The notes: generated by a model not told the origin, from the sequence alone. A stretch of 64,000 nt of DNA from Methylophilus aquaticus (GCF_030769565.1 NZ_JAVCAP010000014.1:241554-305553); one strand, 5' to 3'. Positions 33,836-43,322 are shown, counted from the stretch's first letter. Program-made: numbers and translations.

Positions 33836-35047
33836 ATGAATATTATTTTGATAGCCCCTAATTTTTCAAAACAAAAGGGCGGAGAGGCAATGAAAGCCTT
33901 TCAAATTTTTACTAATTTAAAAAAGAGGTTGCCTCAAACTATTCAGATTACTCATGAGCGAAACTTGAACGAAGTAGTCAATGATTTAAAGGTCAAAGAT
34001 GTTTATTTTGTTAAAGATGATTTTGTGATGCTGTTCTTGTATCACTCAATTATTTTTAGGTTATTTTGTGATGCTTGGTTCTCATATAAATCTGTAAAAT
34101 TAGCTGAGCAGATTGCCTTAAAAAAAGGCTGGAATAATCAGCAACTGATTATTCATCAAACTGAGCCTAATTCACCTGTAAAACCAAGATGTCTATCCGG
34201 AAATTTTTTGAATGTATTTGGTCCAATCAATGGAAATATCTACTACCCAAGTTTTTTCTATCATAAAGAAAAGTTGGTCACCAAGTTTCGCCGTAAGACG
34301 CACTTTTTATTTCAGAAACTGAATTCAGTTTTACCGTTTGGAATTAAAAATGCTGATTTGATTTTAGTTGCTGGAGGAGACAGAACAAGTTCTTCATTAT
34401 ATAGCGCAGGCTGTAGAGAAAAGCAGATGTACCATACCTTGGACTGTGGTGTTGAAGAAACTGTATTAAGCCAACCACGTGTAAATCATATTGAAAATAA
34501 TTACAGGTTTGTACAATACGGCAGGGTTGTTTTTCATAAGTGTACTTTTCTTGTGATTGAAAGTTTAACCAAAACAAAAAATCGTATTATTTTTGATATC
34601 GTCGGTACAGGCCCTGAATTGGAGTATTGTAAAAATTTAGTTAAAGAACTGAAATTAGAGGATAGAGTAAACTTTATTCCTTGGTATCCAAGCCACCAGG
34701 ATCTTTTAAACTCACTTTCAAACTATCGCAGTTTAGTCTTTCCAAGTATTGAGGATGCGAATGGTATTGTTGTTCAAGAGGTTATGGCAATGGGAATTCC
34801 AGCAATATGTCTTGATTGGGGAGGGCCTCAATTACTGGTTGAGCACAATGTAGACGGTTTCCTTGTCACACCAGAGTCCCACGATCAAGTAGTGAGCGAT
34901 ATTGCAAAGTATATGGACGAACTTGCAGTTAATCCCGATTTAGCAGAAAAGTTCTCAATAAATGCTTATAACAAGGCCAAGTTATGGAGCTGGGACCTTT
35001 TAGTTGATGACTGGATTAATCAATACAAATCATTATTAAAAATGTGA
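33836..35047 (+). CDS. Glycosyltransferase family 4 (GT-B fold)
   Basis: The product is 403 residues. The N-terminal Rossmann half starts MNIILIAPNFSKQKGG. The C-terminal half has the G-T-G-P-E-L loop, SIEDANGIVVQEVMAMG (the E-x7-E region) and S-N-Y-R-S-L-V-F-P-S. It would transfer a sugar from a nucleotide donor to the lipid-linked repeat unit at the inner face of the membrane. ATG 33836 has TAAGG at six bases. Confidence 0.88.
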   Translation: MNIILIAPNFSKQKGGEAMKAFQIFTNLKKRLPQTIQITHERNLNEVVNDLKVKDVYFVKDDFVMLFLYHSIIFRLFCDAWFSYKSVKLAEQIALKKGWNNQQLIIHQTEPNSPVKPRCLSGNFLNVFGPINGNIYYPSFFYHKEKLVTKFRRKTHFLFQKLNSVLPFGIKNADLILVAGGDRTSSSLYSAGCREKQMYHTLDCGVEETVLSQPRVNHIENNYRFVQYGRVVFHKCTFLVIESLTKTKNRIIFDIVGTGPELEYCKNLVKELKLEDRVNFIPWYPSHQDLLNSLSNYRSLVFPSIEDANGIVVQEVMAMGIPAICLDWGGPQLLVEHNVDGFLVTPESHDQVVSDIAKYMDELAVNPDLAEKFSINAYNKAKLWSWDLLVDDWINQYKSLLKM

Positions 35048-35079
35048 GTTTGTAAATAATTGCTTACCATGGAGTCAAT

Positions 35080-36678
35080 ATGAAAAGACGTGCATTCGTA
35101 AAGTCCGGGATTGCAATTGCCGTGGCAGGCGCATTTCTATCTCGGCAGCCTATGTTTGCTTTTGGTAAAGCCTTGCTTAATCCCAATAAAGTCAAATTTG
35201 TATCTCCTGCAAGTATGGGGATTAACCTTGCTGCAATTTCATATTGGGGATCTGAGTTACCTTTTACGGATATTTTCAAAAGTGCAGGTGAGTGGGTAAG
35301 TAATGCGAAAGCAATGCAATGGGGTTCTGGCCCCAAGCTCGATATTGATGAGCATGGCTGGGTTAAAAGGCTCGATGCTGCTGGTTTTGCGACCAAGATG
35401 GTTGCTTTGGCTGGTTTATATCCAACTGGTATTTATACCATTTTATTTGATGGCGAAGGTGAAGTTCAGCTAGCTTTTAATGTTGGCAAAGTAATAAAAG
35501 CCTTACCTGGCAAGTTGGTGGTAAAAGTTAACTCCGCAAGTATGCCACTGGCTGTCAACCTTAACAAAACTAATCCCAAAAATTACGTCAGAAATATTCG
35601 CGTTTACTTGCCAGAATATCAAAGCTCTGAAGGTGTTACATACACAAATGAGTTTATAGATAGATGGGCCGGCATGGCTTGTATTCGGTTTATGGATTTT
35701 ATTGCTACAAATAACTCTAAAATTCAACATTGGTCTGATCGACCCATGCTGGAGGATGCATCATATAGTCTTAAAGGCGTTCCTTTGGAGCTAATGGTTG
35801 ATTTGGCTAACAAACTAGATGCTGATGCCTGGTTTTGTATTCCACATCTTGCAGATGATGATTATGTTGAAAAATATATTACATACATTGACCAGCATTT
35901 AAAACCAGGTCTTCGTGCTTGGATTGAATACTCAAATGAGGTGTGGAACTCTGTTTTTAACCAGTCAAAGTATTGCGTTGATATCGGGGTTAAAACGGCA
36001 CTTGCCCAATCTCCGAGGGACGCGGGCTTGTTAGCTTACGCAAGGCGTTGTAGAGATATATTCAAAATAGTTGCTAAAGTCTCTGACAATAAAAAAAGAT
36101 ATGTGTGCGTTGTTGCCTCACAAGCCGCTAATCCTTATGTGTCAGAAAAAATCCTTTCTTTTGAAGATTTAGTCGAATATGCTGATGCTTTGGCTATTGC
36201 ACCTTACTTTTCATTTAACGTGGCACCGAATGATGTGCTTAATGATAAGGAGGTAATGAATTGGAGTTTGGATAAGTTATTTGAATATCTTGAAACGGTT
36301 AAGCTCCCTGAAGCAAAAAAATGGATAGAAGATAGCAAAAAAGTAAGTGAACGTTATGGCCTTTCACTCGTTGCGTATGAGGCAGGCCAACATTTAACCG
36401 CATACAGGGGTGCTGAAAACAATACTCAACTTGTTGATTTGTTTTCTAAAGCGAATGCACACCCTCGCATGGGAAAGCTTTATAGTCGCTATTTAAAAGA
36501 TTGGGAGCAGTCTGGTGGTGGTTTGCTTTGCGCTTTCTCAAGTATGAGTGTATGGAGTAAATGGGGCAGTTGGGGGTTGCTGGAACGTCCAACTGATAAT
36601 CCAGAACAATCAGCCAAGTTTAAATCTGTGGTTGAGTGGGCGCAGTCTCATGGTCAATCAATAAAACTGAAAAAATAG
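35080..36678 (+). CDS. Tat-exported glycoside-hydrolase-like protein
   Basis: The product is 532 residues. The N-terminus MKRRAFVKSG is a twin-arginine motif (R-R-x-F-x-K) followed by a hydrophobic stretch, so it should be exported folded. The body resembles TIM-barrel glycosidases of clan GH-A and proteins labelled cellulose-binding. WIEYSNEVWN offers the Asn-Glu acid/base pair and LVAYEAGQHL a second Glu as nucleophile; S-W-G-L-L-E-R-P lies near the end. A periplasmic trimming or lysis enzyme for the polymer is plausible. Its place among glycosyltransferase genes supports this, but activity is unproven. Confidence 0.7.
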   Translation: MKRRAFVKSGIAIAVAGAFLSRQPMFAFGKALLNPNKVKFVSPASMGINLAAISYWGSELPFTDIFKSAGEWVSNAKAMQWGSGPKLDIDEHGWVKRLDAAGFATKMVALAGLYPTGIYTILFDGEGEVQLAFNVGKVIKALPGKLVVKVNSASMPLAVNLNKTNPKNYVRNIRVYLPEYQSSEGVTYTNEFIDRWAGMACIRFMDFIATNNSKIQHWSDRPMLEDASYSLKGVPLELMVDLANKLDADAWFCIPHLADDDYVEKYITYIDQHLKPGLRAWIEYSNEVWNSVFNQSKYCVDIGVKTALAQSPRDAGLLAYARRCRDIFKIVAKVSDNKKRYVCVVASQAANPYVSEKILSFEDLVEYADALAIAPYFSFNVAPNDVLNDKEVMNWSLDKLFEYLETVKLPEAKKWIEDSKKVSERYGLSLVAYEAGQHLTAYRGAENNTQLVDLFSKANAHPRMGKLYSRYLKDWEQSGGGLLCAFSSMSVWSKWGSWGLLERPTDNPEQSAKFKSVVEWAQSHGQSIKLKK

Positions 36679-36696
36679 AAATTCGGATTTTTATAA

Positions 36697-37317
36697 ATGA
36701 TAAAAAGATTAATAAAATACAATGCATTTAAACATGGCAGATTTATTAATCTATATAAAAGGCTATGTAAGCCTAGTAATGCGGAGTATGCAGCATTTTT
36801 AAAGGCGAGAAACACTTTTCATAGTATGGGAGAGTCTTGTTTAATAAATCTGGATGCGCACTTTACCGATCCACAATATGTACAAATAGGAAATAACGTT
36901 GTCTTGTCTGATTGTTATTTGATCGGTCATGATGGTGTGATTGCAATGTTAAATAATGCATTTAATGAAAAGTTAGATGCTGTGGGTAAAATTGTAATTG
37001 GAAATAATGTATTTATTGGTCATGGTGCAATTATTTTGCGAAATGTAAGTGTTGGAAATAATGTTGTGGTTGCAGCTGGGTCTGTTGTCGTTAAAGATAT
37101 TCCGGATAATTGTGTTGTAGGCGGTGTACCTGCCAAAGTGATCGGTGATACAAGCGCTTTACTTGAGAAGCTAAAAAGTGAAACGTTATCGTTGCCATGG
37201 TTTGATTTGATACAAAAGCGTGAAGGCGGTTTTGACCCTGAGATTGAGCCGCAGCTTGTAGAATTGAGAGTCAGGCATTTCTTTAAAAATAATAATACAA
37301 GTAACAGGAGTGCCTAG
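36697..37317 (+). CDS. Hexapeptide-repeat O-acetyltransferase
   Basis: The product is 206 residues, a left-handed beta-helix with repeats such as [22 protein letters not shown] and [10 protein letters not shown]. It ends with the typical [10 protein letters not shown]. It is a cytoplasmic trimer by family analogy, acetylating a sugar with acetyl-CoA. It sits between the glycosidase-like gene and a GT2 gene whose TTG start touches its stop. Confidence 0.87.
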   Translation: MIKRLIKYNAFKHGRFINLYKRLCKPSNAEYAAFLKARNTFHSMGESCLINLDAHFTDPQYVQIGNNVVLSDCYLIGHDGVIAMLNNAFNEKLDAVGKIVIGNNVFIGHGAIILRNVSVGNNVVVAAGSVVVKDIPDNCVVGGVPAKVIGDTSALLEKLKSETLSLPWFDLIQKREGGFDPEIEPQLVELRVRHFFKNNNTSNRSA

Positions 37318-38271
37318 TTGAAGGATTTATCAGTCATCTTAGTTAGTTACAATACGGCTGAGTTAAGCAAAAAAGTGCTTGACTTGCTTTTCACATCTAA
37401 CCTGCAGCGTGAGCGGTACGAAGTGTTTGTGATTGATAATGCCTCACAAGACGATTCTAATCAAATTCTTGAGTTTGAGTTTCCAAATATTACATTGATC
37501 AAAAACTCAGTGAATGTTGGATTTGGACGAGCTAATAATCAGGTACTAAACAATATTTCAGGTAGGTATGTATTATTGTTGAACACTGATGCTTTTGTTG
37601 AGCGTGATACGCTCGATAAAACGCTGCAATTCATGGACAACAATCCAGATACAGGGATTCTAGGGGTAAGGCTGGTTGGTCGGGACGGTATTCTACAACC
37701 GTCATGCCGATATTTTCCCACAGCTTGGAATTTGTTTGTTCAACGAGCAGGCTTACAGCGTTGGTTTAAATTAACCAAAATGGTTGATGATATGCATTGG
37801 GATCATGCAAGTGTTCGCCAATGCGACTGGGTGCCAGGTTGTTACTATTTGGTTAGAAAGGAGGTCATTGATCAAGTTGGTCTTTTTGACCCAAGATTTT
37901 TTTTATACTATGAAGAGGTAGACCATTGTTTAGCTGCAAAGAAGGCGGGCTGGCAAGTTACTTATTTCCCAGATGCAACAGTTGTTCATATCGGTGGAGA
38001 AAGTGCTAAAACCGATAACAAAATTTCTTCTGTCAGTAAACAAGTCAGTTTCTTGCAAATTGAAAGTGAAATACTATTTTTTCGAAAGAACAACAATTTT
38101 TCCGGTTTTCTAATTTATGTCTTTTTGTTTATTCTCGCTGATTTATTTGCGTTTTCTAAAACATCAATTAAATCAATAGTGTATGGGAGAAAATGTAAAC
38201 ACTTATTTGCCATACCACTTTTTATACATATTCTCATTAAAACCAGCTTCGGCATAAAACCGATACATTAA
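37318..38271 (+). CDS. Glycosyltransferase family 2 (rhamnosyltransferase-like)
   Basis: The product is 317 residues, a GT-A fold: L-S-V-I-L-V-S-Y-N-T-A at the start, V-I-D-N-A-S-Q-D-D, the D-x-D-like LLLNTDAFV, and W-V-P-G-C-Y-Y-L-V-R-K with YYEEVDHC. This WbbL-like pattern is common in rhamnosyltransferases. A C-terminal hydrophobic segment (FLIYVFLFILADLFAF) may anchor it. The TTG start at 37318 has AGGAG seven bases upstream. Confidence 0.88.
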   Translation: MKDLSVILVSYNTAELSKKVLDLLFTSNLQRERYEVFVIDNASQDDSNQILEFEFPNITLIKNSVNVGFGRANNQVLNNISGRYVLLLNTDAFVERDTLDKTLQFMDNNPDTGILGVRLVGRDGILQPSCRYFPTAWNLFVQRAGLQRWFKLTKMVDDMHWDHASVRQCDWVPGCYYLVRKEVIDQVGLFDPRFFLYYEEVDHCLAAKKAGWQVTYFPDATVVHIGGESAKTDNKISSVSKQVSFLQIESEILFFRKNNNFSGFLIYVFLFILADLFAFSKTSIKSIVYGRKCKHLFAIPLFIHILIKTSFGIKPIH

Positions 38272-38299
38272 TCCAATATAAGAACCAGGTTTGAATAGT

Positions 38300-39283
38300 A
38301 TGACAAAAAGAATAGATATTTTAGATGGTTGGCGTGGCATTAGTATATTGTTGGTTTTATGTGGTCATCTATTACCCTTGGGCCCTGCAAAATATCAACT
38401 TAATGTGAGTATAGCCGGCACAGGAATGGCATTGTTTTTTATTTTATCGGGCTTTTTAATCACCAGTATTTTGCAGAAAGACTTGAATATAAAGTCTTTT
38501 TTTATCAAGCGATTTTTACGTATTTTACCCCTTGCGTGGGTGGTGTTGCTCACTACACTCATCTACTTTAATGCTGAATCATGGAAGTACTTACCACATT
38601 TTTTCTTCTATGCAAATTGGCCACCAATGAGTTTACTTCCAAGTACTGGACACTTTTGGAGCTTGTGTGTTGAGATGCAGTTTTATGTAATGATTGGTTT
38701 ACTGGTTTGGATATTTAAGCGGTATGCCTTTTACTTGCTACCATTATTTTGTATTGCTGTATCCATTGCAAGATTTACTTATGACAAACCAATGGTGATT
38801 AATACTTATTTTAGAATTGATGAAATTTTGGCAGGGTGCTTACTCGCTATGTTAGTGAATGCGGATAAACCTCTATGGCTTAGAATCCAAGCTGTTGTTA
38901 GCAAGCTAAATCCACTGATCATGTTGCCCATATTGGTATTATCCGCGCACCCTGAATCAGGGGCACTTAATTATTTCAGACCATACATAGCTTTATTAAC
39001 AATTGGCTCGACAGTATTTAATTCAAATGCCCAGACGTTGTTTTTTCAAATCTTGAGAAGTCGTTTTTTAGCATATATTGCTCAAATATCTTATGCTTTA
39101 TATTTGATTCATGGCGTTTTGGCAGATACTTGGATTGGCCAAGGTGAAACAAAAGCTCAGAAGTACCTTAAAAGGCCATTGTTGTTTGGATTGACATTTT
39201 TGCTTGCACATATATCAACGTTCTATTACGAAAAGCGTTGGATTGCCCTTGGTCAGCGTTTAACTTCAAAGGTTAAAGGCTGA
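38300..39283 (+). CDS. Acyltransferase 3 family membrane protein, third
   Basis: This 327-residue protein has about ten helices. Family marks are I-D-I-L-D-G-W-R-G-I-S-I, the His in VLCGHLLPLG, I-K-R-F-L-R-I-L-P and H-F-W-S-L-C-V-E-M-Q-F. It is the third transmembrane acyltransferase in this cluster. ATG 38300 is taken, with AGG ten bases upstream; an in-frame TTG at 38291 is possible. Confidence 0.88.
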   Translation: MTKRIDILDGWRGISILLVLCGHLLPLGPAKYQLNVSIAGTGMALFFILSGFLITSILQKDLNIKSFFIKRFLRILPLAWVVLLTTLIYFNAESWKYLPHFFFYANWPPMSLLPSTGHFWSLCVEMQFYVMIGLLVWIFKRYAFYLLPLFCIAVSIARFTYDKPMVINTYFRIDEILAGCLLAMLVNADKPLWLRIQAVVSKLNPLIMLPILVLSAHPESGALNYFRPYIALLTIGSTVFNSNAQTLFFQILRSRFLAYIAQISYALYLIHGVLADTWIGQGETKAQKYLKRPLLFGLTFLLAHISTFYYEKRWIALGQRLTSKVKG

Positions 39284-39358
39284 CGACAACTATATTAAGT
39301 ATTTAGCTCGGTCATATTAGAATTTAGCGTATGGTGAATAATTTTTATTTAGAAAATA

Positions 39359-39865
39359 ATGTTTGATTACATCCGAAACGACTTAAATATATATAAAGGT
39401 AACTGGGCGGCCCAAGGCTTTTGGGTCATGCTGGTTTATCGCTTTGGCAGATGGCGTTATGGCGTCAGGATTAAACTTCTACGGAAACTGTGTTCGCTTA
39501 TTTACAAAGTACTTTATAAGCTTGTTCAGATTGTCACTGGCATTGAACTGCCATGCGAGGTTGAGGTAGGTGAGGGCTTTGTGATTGACCACTTTGGCGG
39601 TATTGTGATTAGTGGTTATGCTAGGTTTGGAACAAATTGCCGCATCAGAAATGGCGTGGTTGTAGGGTTGAAAAATGTTGAAGATGTGGTTGCGCCTGTA
39701 TTTGGTGATGACGTTGATATCGGCACAGGTGCTAAAGTGTTGGGTAATATAAAAATTGGTAGCAGAGTCATTATTGGCGCTAATGCGGTTGTGTTGACTG
39801 ATGTTCCTGACGACTCGATTGCTGTGGGAGTGCCCGCTATCATCAAATCTAGAAAGAAAGTATGA
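39359..39865 (+). CDS. Serine-acetyltransferase-like hexapeptide transferase
   Basis: The product is 168 residues with an N-terminal helical part (Q-G-F-W-V-M-L-V-Y-R-F-G-R-W) and then a left-handed beta-helix with the catalytic-type His in FVIDHFGGIVISG. It ends with the usual A-V-G-V-P-A-I-I-K-S. CysE-like proteins of this short type in polysaccharide clusters acetylate sugars rather than serine; this is inference. It overlaps the next gene by four bases (ATGA). Confidence 0.87.
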   Translation: MFDYIRNDLNIYKGNWAAQGFWVMLVYRFGRWRYGVRIKLLRKLCSLIYKVLYKLVQIVTGIELPCEVEVGEGFVIDHFGGIVISGYARFGTNCRIRNGVVVGLKNVEDVVAPVFGDDVDIGTGAKVLGNIKIGSRVIIGANAVVLTDVPDDSIAVGVPAIIKSRKKV

Positions 39866-40851
39866 GTATTACGCACTTCAACCAAATTGGTGTGGTTGTC
39901 ATTGGCCGAAATGAAGGTGACAGATTAGTAAAGTGTTTGAAGTCAATACAAAGTACAACAGATGCGATTGTTTATGTTGATTCAGCTTCTGTTGATAGTT
40001 CGGTTTTGAATGCAAGTAATTTGGGTGTGAATGTTCTAAACCTGAATATGCAGTTACCATTTACTGCAGCCAGAGCCCGTAATGCAGGTTTTGAACATTT
40101 GATGGCGCTTTACCCAGAAATCGTTTTTGTTCAATTTGTTGATGGTGATTGTGAGGTTGTCGATGGGTGGGTTCCAATTGCCGTTGATTTCTTAAGCAGT
40201 CACCAGGAGTTTGCAATTGTCTGTGGTAGGCGCAGGGAGCGTTTCCCTGGCAGTTCGGTCTATAATTTTCAATGTGATCTGGAGTGGAATACCTCTGTAG
40301 GTGAGACCAAAGCTTGTGGTGGCGATTTCTTGGCTAGAGTCGATCACTTTAAGGCCGTGGGAGGCTTTAATGATCAGTTAATTGCAGGAGAAGAGCCAGA
40401 GTTATGCGTGCGCTTGCGAAATGCAGGCTGGAAAATTCAGCGCATAAATGCCGATATGACTTGGCATGATGCCAACATATTACGCTTTGGTCAGTGGTGG
40501 AAACGTAATGTAAGAGCAGGGCATGCCTATGCCGAAGGATACGCATTACATGGTGCTAAGCCTGAGCAGCATAAAAAAAAGGAAGTATTGCGCGCGCTGT
40601 TGTGGGGAGGGGTGTTGCCATTTTCTTTTTTAGCTTTTGCTTTATTATCTTGCTGGTCAGTAGCCATTTTTTTGCTGCTCATTTATCTGGTTCAATTTTT
40701 TAGGTTACGTACCCGGTTTTCAGGCCATATTTTTGCTAATAGACTTGCTTTGCTAATGCTGCTTGCTAAATTTGCTGAGCTTCAAGGGGTCTTAATGTTT
40801 GGCAAGAATCGTTTATTCGGTAGAAAAGCAAGAATTATTGAGTATAAATAA
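39862..40851 (+). CDS. Glycosyltransferase family 2
   Basis: The product is 329 residues. The GT-A fold shows V-V-V-I-G-R-N-E-G-D-R-L, V-Y-V-D-S-A-S-V-D-S, the D-G-D metal motif in FVDGDCEV, and G-G-F-N-D-Q-L-I-A-G-E-E-P-E. The C-terminal ~90 residues hold two hydrophobic helices, so it is membrane-attached. It is translationally coupled to the acetyltransferase before it. Confidence 0.88.
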   Translation: MSITHFNQIGVVVIGRNEGDRLVKCLKSIQSTTDAIVYVDSASVDSSVLNASNLGVNVLNLNMQLPFTAARARNAGFEHLMALYPEIVFVQFVDGDCEVVDGWVPIAVDFLSSHQEFAIVCGRRRERFPGSSVYNFQCDLEWNTSVGETKACGGDFLARVDHFKAVGGFNDQLIAGEEPELCVRLRNAGWKIQRINADMTWHDANILRFGQWWKRNVRAGHAYAEGYALHGAKPEQHKKKEVLRALLWGGVLPFSFLAFALLSCWSVAIFLLLIYLVQFFRLRTRFSGHIFANRLALLMLLAKFAELQGVLMFGKNRLFGRKARIIEYK

Positions 40852-40901
40852 GCATGCCGTAAGAGCGATAAAAAAACTTTAAATAATCCTTAAATGCACA
40901 A

Positions 40902-40915
40902 GTGATTCATATCAC
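40902..40915. promoter_or_regulatory. CRP/FNR-family-like operator
   Basis: GTGA-TTCATA-TCAC is an exact match to the core GTGA-N6-TCAC of CRP-type sites, 51 bases before the ATG of the glycosyltransferase at 40966, in a 114-base spacer. No regulator gene of this family is in the window, so use is inference. Confidence 0.3.
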
Positions 40916-40965
40916 CTCCTACATGATCTAGACTTAATCATGCCAGTTTACTTGATTGACAAATA

Positions 40966-42171
40966 ATGAAAAAAATCGCTTATCTAGCACCTGAAATACC
41001 TTCATTCTCAGCCACTTTTGTGTTTAATGAAGTTATTGCTGTCAGGAGTGCTGGTTTTGAAGTTGTTTGTTATTCAGTACACAGGCCTGTCATTGTACAG
41101 CCGGAACTTACCTCTTTTTTTGTTGAAACTATATACCTTTACAATCGTAAGCTGTATTGGTTATCGCAAGCTTTACTATTCATACTTTCATCGCCTTTAT
41201 CCTTTTTAAAGGGATTTCGCTGTCTGGTTTCTGATGTTATTTTTGTCGGCTTGAATAAGCAGAGCATGAAGCTTGCTTTCCAGTTTCTAATGGCTGCAGG
41301 GCTTGCAAAGTCTTTGCTTGAAGAAGGGTGTGCGCATTTGCATATACATTTTGCACATGTACCAACACAAATTGGTATGTATGCTTCTGCATTGGCGGGC
41401 ATTCCTTTTTCTGTGATGGCGCATGCCAATGATATTTTTCAGCGTCCGTTATTGTTAAAGCAAAAAGCGGAGCGTAGCAAAGTGTTTTGTACGATTTCAG
41501 AATACAATCGTAATTACTTAATTTCGCAAGGACTGGATGAAAAAAAAATCCAGATTGTGCGTTGTGGTTTTGCTTTTTCACCGGTAGATGCACCTGCATT
41601 GTTTGGGTCAAAACCGCAATATACTTTGGGTACATTGGGTCGTTTTGTAGAAAAAAAGGGCATTGATGTGTTGATTAAGGCTTTGTATCGGTTGCATACT
41701 CTGCATCAAGGACGCTTTCGCTTGTTGATTGCCGGCAATGGGCCGGATCAATCACTACTTGAAAATTTGGTTGATCAATATAGTTTGCGCGGAGTAGTGA
41801 GTTTTATTGGTCCATTAAAGCATGCTGAAGTTTCAAGTTGGATGGCTGGCATTGATGCTTTTGTATTAGCTTGCAGGATAGACTCCAATGGGGATATGGA
41901 TGGTATTCCCGTCGTGTTGATGGAAGCTATGTCACAAAATGTGCCAGTTATTTCTACCAGAATTTCCGGCATTCCCGAGCTTGTGATAGATGGTATTACT
42001 GGTCTACTGGCTGATTCGGCTAATGAGATTGAGTTGGCAGAGAAGATATGTACGCTTTTTGAGAATCCGGAAAGCTTGAATCATTATGTCAGCCAAGCCA
42101 GAAAGCATGTAGAAAACGAATTTTCTCTTAAAAATAATACTGATCGTTTACTTGCATTTATTGATGCATGA
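40966..42171 (+). CDS. Glycosyltransferase family 4 (colanic-acid WcaL-like)
   Basis: This 401-residue GT-B protein has the N-terminal half with YLAPEIPSFSATFVFNEV and HIHFAHVPTQIG, and the C-terminal half with L-G-R-F-V-E-K-K-G-I-D-V-L, I-A-G-N-G-P-D and D-G-I-P-V-V-L-M-E-A-M (E-x7-E). The pattern agrees with WcaL/AmsK-like transferases. It starts a new stretch after a 114-base gap that holds a CRP-like site, so it may have its own promoter. Confidence 0.88.
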   Translation: MKKIAYLAPEIPSFSATFVFNEVIAVRSAGFEVVCYSVHRPVIVQPELTSFFVETIYLYNRKLYWLSQALLFILSSPLSFLKGFRCLVSDVIFVGLNKQSMKLAFQFLMAAGLAKSLLEEGCAHLHIHFAHVPTQIGMYASALAGIPFSVMAHANDIFQRPLLLKQKAERSKVFCTISEYNRNYLISQGLDEKKIQIVRCGFAFSPVDAPALFGSKPQYTLGTLGRFVEKKGIDVLIKALYRLHTLHQGRFRLLIAGNGPDQSLLENLVDQYSLRGVVSFIGPLKHAEVSSWMAGIDAFVLACRIDSNGDMDGIPVVLMEAMSQNVPVISTRISGIPELVIDGITGLLADSANEIELAEKICTLFENPESLNHYVSQARKHVENEFSLKNNTDRLLAFIDA

Positions 42172-42314
42172 TTACGAAATTACAATTGATTTATGTTTCT
42201 TATCGATGTTTAACCGTAACTTTTTTACGTCATAATTAAATTCAATTACCTTGACTTAGCTCTCACTCTAATCGATTTTAAGCCTATGTATGTGCAACGG
42301 TAACAATATAGTGG

Positions 42315-42366
42315 CTGAGATTGCTGTGCCAAATGCTATGGCAATGCAATCTCAGTATTGCCATAG
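42315..42366 (+). promoter_or_regulatory. Two mutually exclusive hairpins in a glycosyltransferase leader
   Basis: Hairpin A has outer arms CTGAGATTGC (42315-42324) and GCAATCTCAG (42346-42355), with inner TGCCA / TGGCA. Hairpin B has arms CTATGGCAAT (42336-42345) and ATTGCCATAG (42357-42366). All long arms are perfect 10-mers. The left arm of B lies inside A and the right arm of A is the loop of B, so only one can form. The element ends 33 bases before the ATG at 42400. No T run follows B. Layout resembles an attenuator or a switch acting on translation. Confidence 0.5.
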
Positions 42367-42399
42367 ATATTATAAAATTTATAAAAGCAGGTTTTTGCC

Positions 42400-43314
42400 A
42401 TGAAAAATAAATATGTTCTAATTTCTCCCTGCCGCAATGAGTCGAAATATATGCGACAAACACTTGATACGGTTATTGCTCAGTCAGTGCGGCCAACTTT
42501 ATGGGTGATCGTAGACGATGGATCTACTGATGAGACACCGCATATATTACTTGAGTATGCAAAGAAGCATGCCTGGATCAAGGTAGTGACCCGTAAAGAT
42601 CGTGGCAAGCGTTCGGTTGGGCCTGGCGTGATTGAGGCATTTAACGAGGGCTATGCTGCGATTAACCCAGACGAGTTCAAATACCTTTGCAAGCTCGACC
42701 TTGATTTGCGTATGCCGCCAAAATATTTTGAAATTATTATGCAAAGAATGGATGAAAACCCGCGCATAGCTACTGCAAGCGGTAAAGCCTATATTGAAAC
42801 TGATCATGGTCTTGAAAGTGAGCGCCATGGGGATGAAAACTCATTAGGGATGGTGAAGTTTTATCGAGTTGATTGCTTTAAAGAAATGGGGGGCTTTGTA
42901 CAGCAAGTCATGTGGGATGGTATCGATGGGCATTTATGTCGCATGCATGGTTGGATGGCAATGAGCTGGGAAGACCCTGAATTGCGTTTTGTGCATTTGC
43001 GGCCCATGGGTTCTAGTCAGCAAAGTATTTTTACTGGTCGTATGAGGCATGGGTTTGGACAATACTTCATGGGATCAAGTTTTTTGTGGATGCTACTTAC
43101 ATTTGTTTACAGGGTTCCGGAAAAACCATATGTTATCGGTGGTTTTTTTATTGTGCTTGGGTGGCTGAAGGCTTGGATTAAAGGTGAAGATCGCTATCAA
43201 AATACAGCTTTTAGAAAATTTTTGTCTGACTATCAATGGCGTGCAATGTTCATAGGGAAGAAAAAAGCAATCGAAGAAATTCATGAAAAATACGCCTCAA
43301 AATCAATTCTCTGA
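42400..43314 (+). CDS. Glycosyltransferase family 2 of the exosortase cluster
   Basis: The product is 304 residues. The GT-A fold has L-I-S-P-C-R-N-E-S-K-Y, V-I-V-D-D-G-S-T-D-E-T and the D-x-D in KLDLDLRMP, followed by M-W-D-G-I-D-G-H-L-C-R and a C-terminal hydrophobic segment around residue 230-260. AGG lies eight bases before the ATG. The 228-base leader carries the switch-like hairpin pair, unusual for a gene inside a long cluster. It precedes the WecG-STAS gene by eight bases. Confidence 0.88.
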   Translation: MKNKYVLISPCRNESKYMRQTLDTVIAQSVRPTLWVIVDDGSTDETPHILLEYAKKHAWIKVVTRKDRGKRSVGPGVIEAFNEGYAAINPDEFKYLCKLDLDLRMPPKYFEIIMQRMDENPRIATASGKAYIETDHGLESERHGDENSLGMVKFYRVDCFKEMGGFVQQVMWDGIDGHLCRMHGWMAMSWEDPELRFVHLRPMGSSQQSIFTGRMRHGFGQYFMGSSFLWMLLTFVYRVPEKPYVIGGFFIVLGWLKAWIKGEDRYQNTAFRKFLSDYQWRAMFIGKKKAIEEIHEKYASKSIL

Positions 43315-43322
43315 GTATACCT

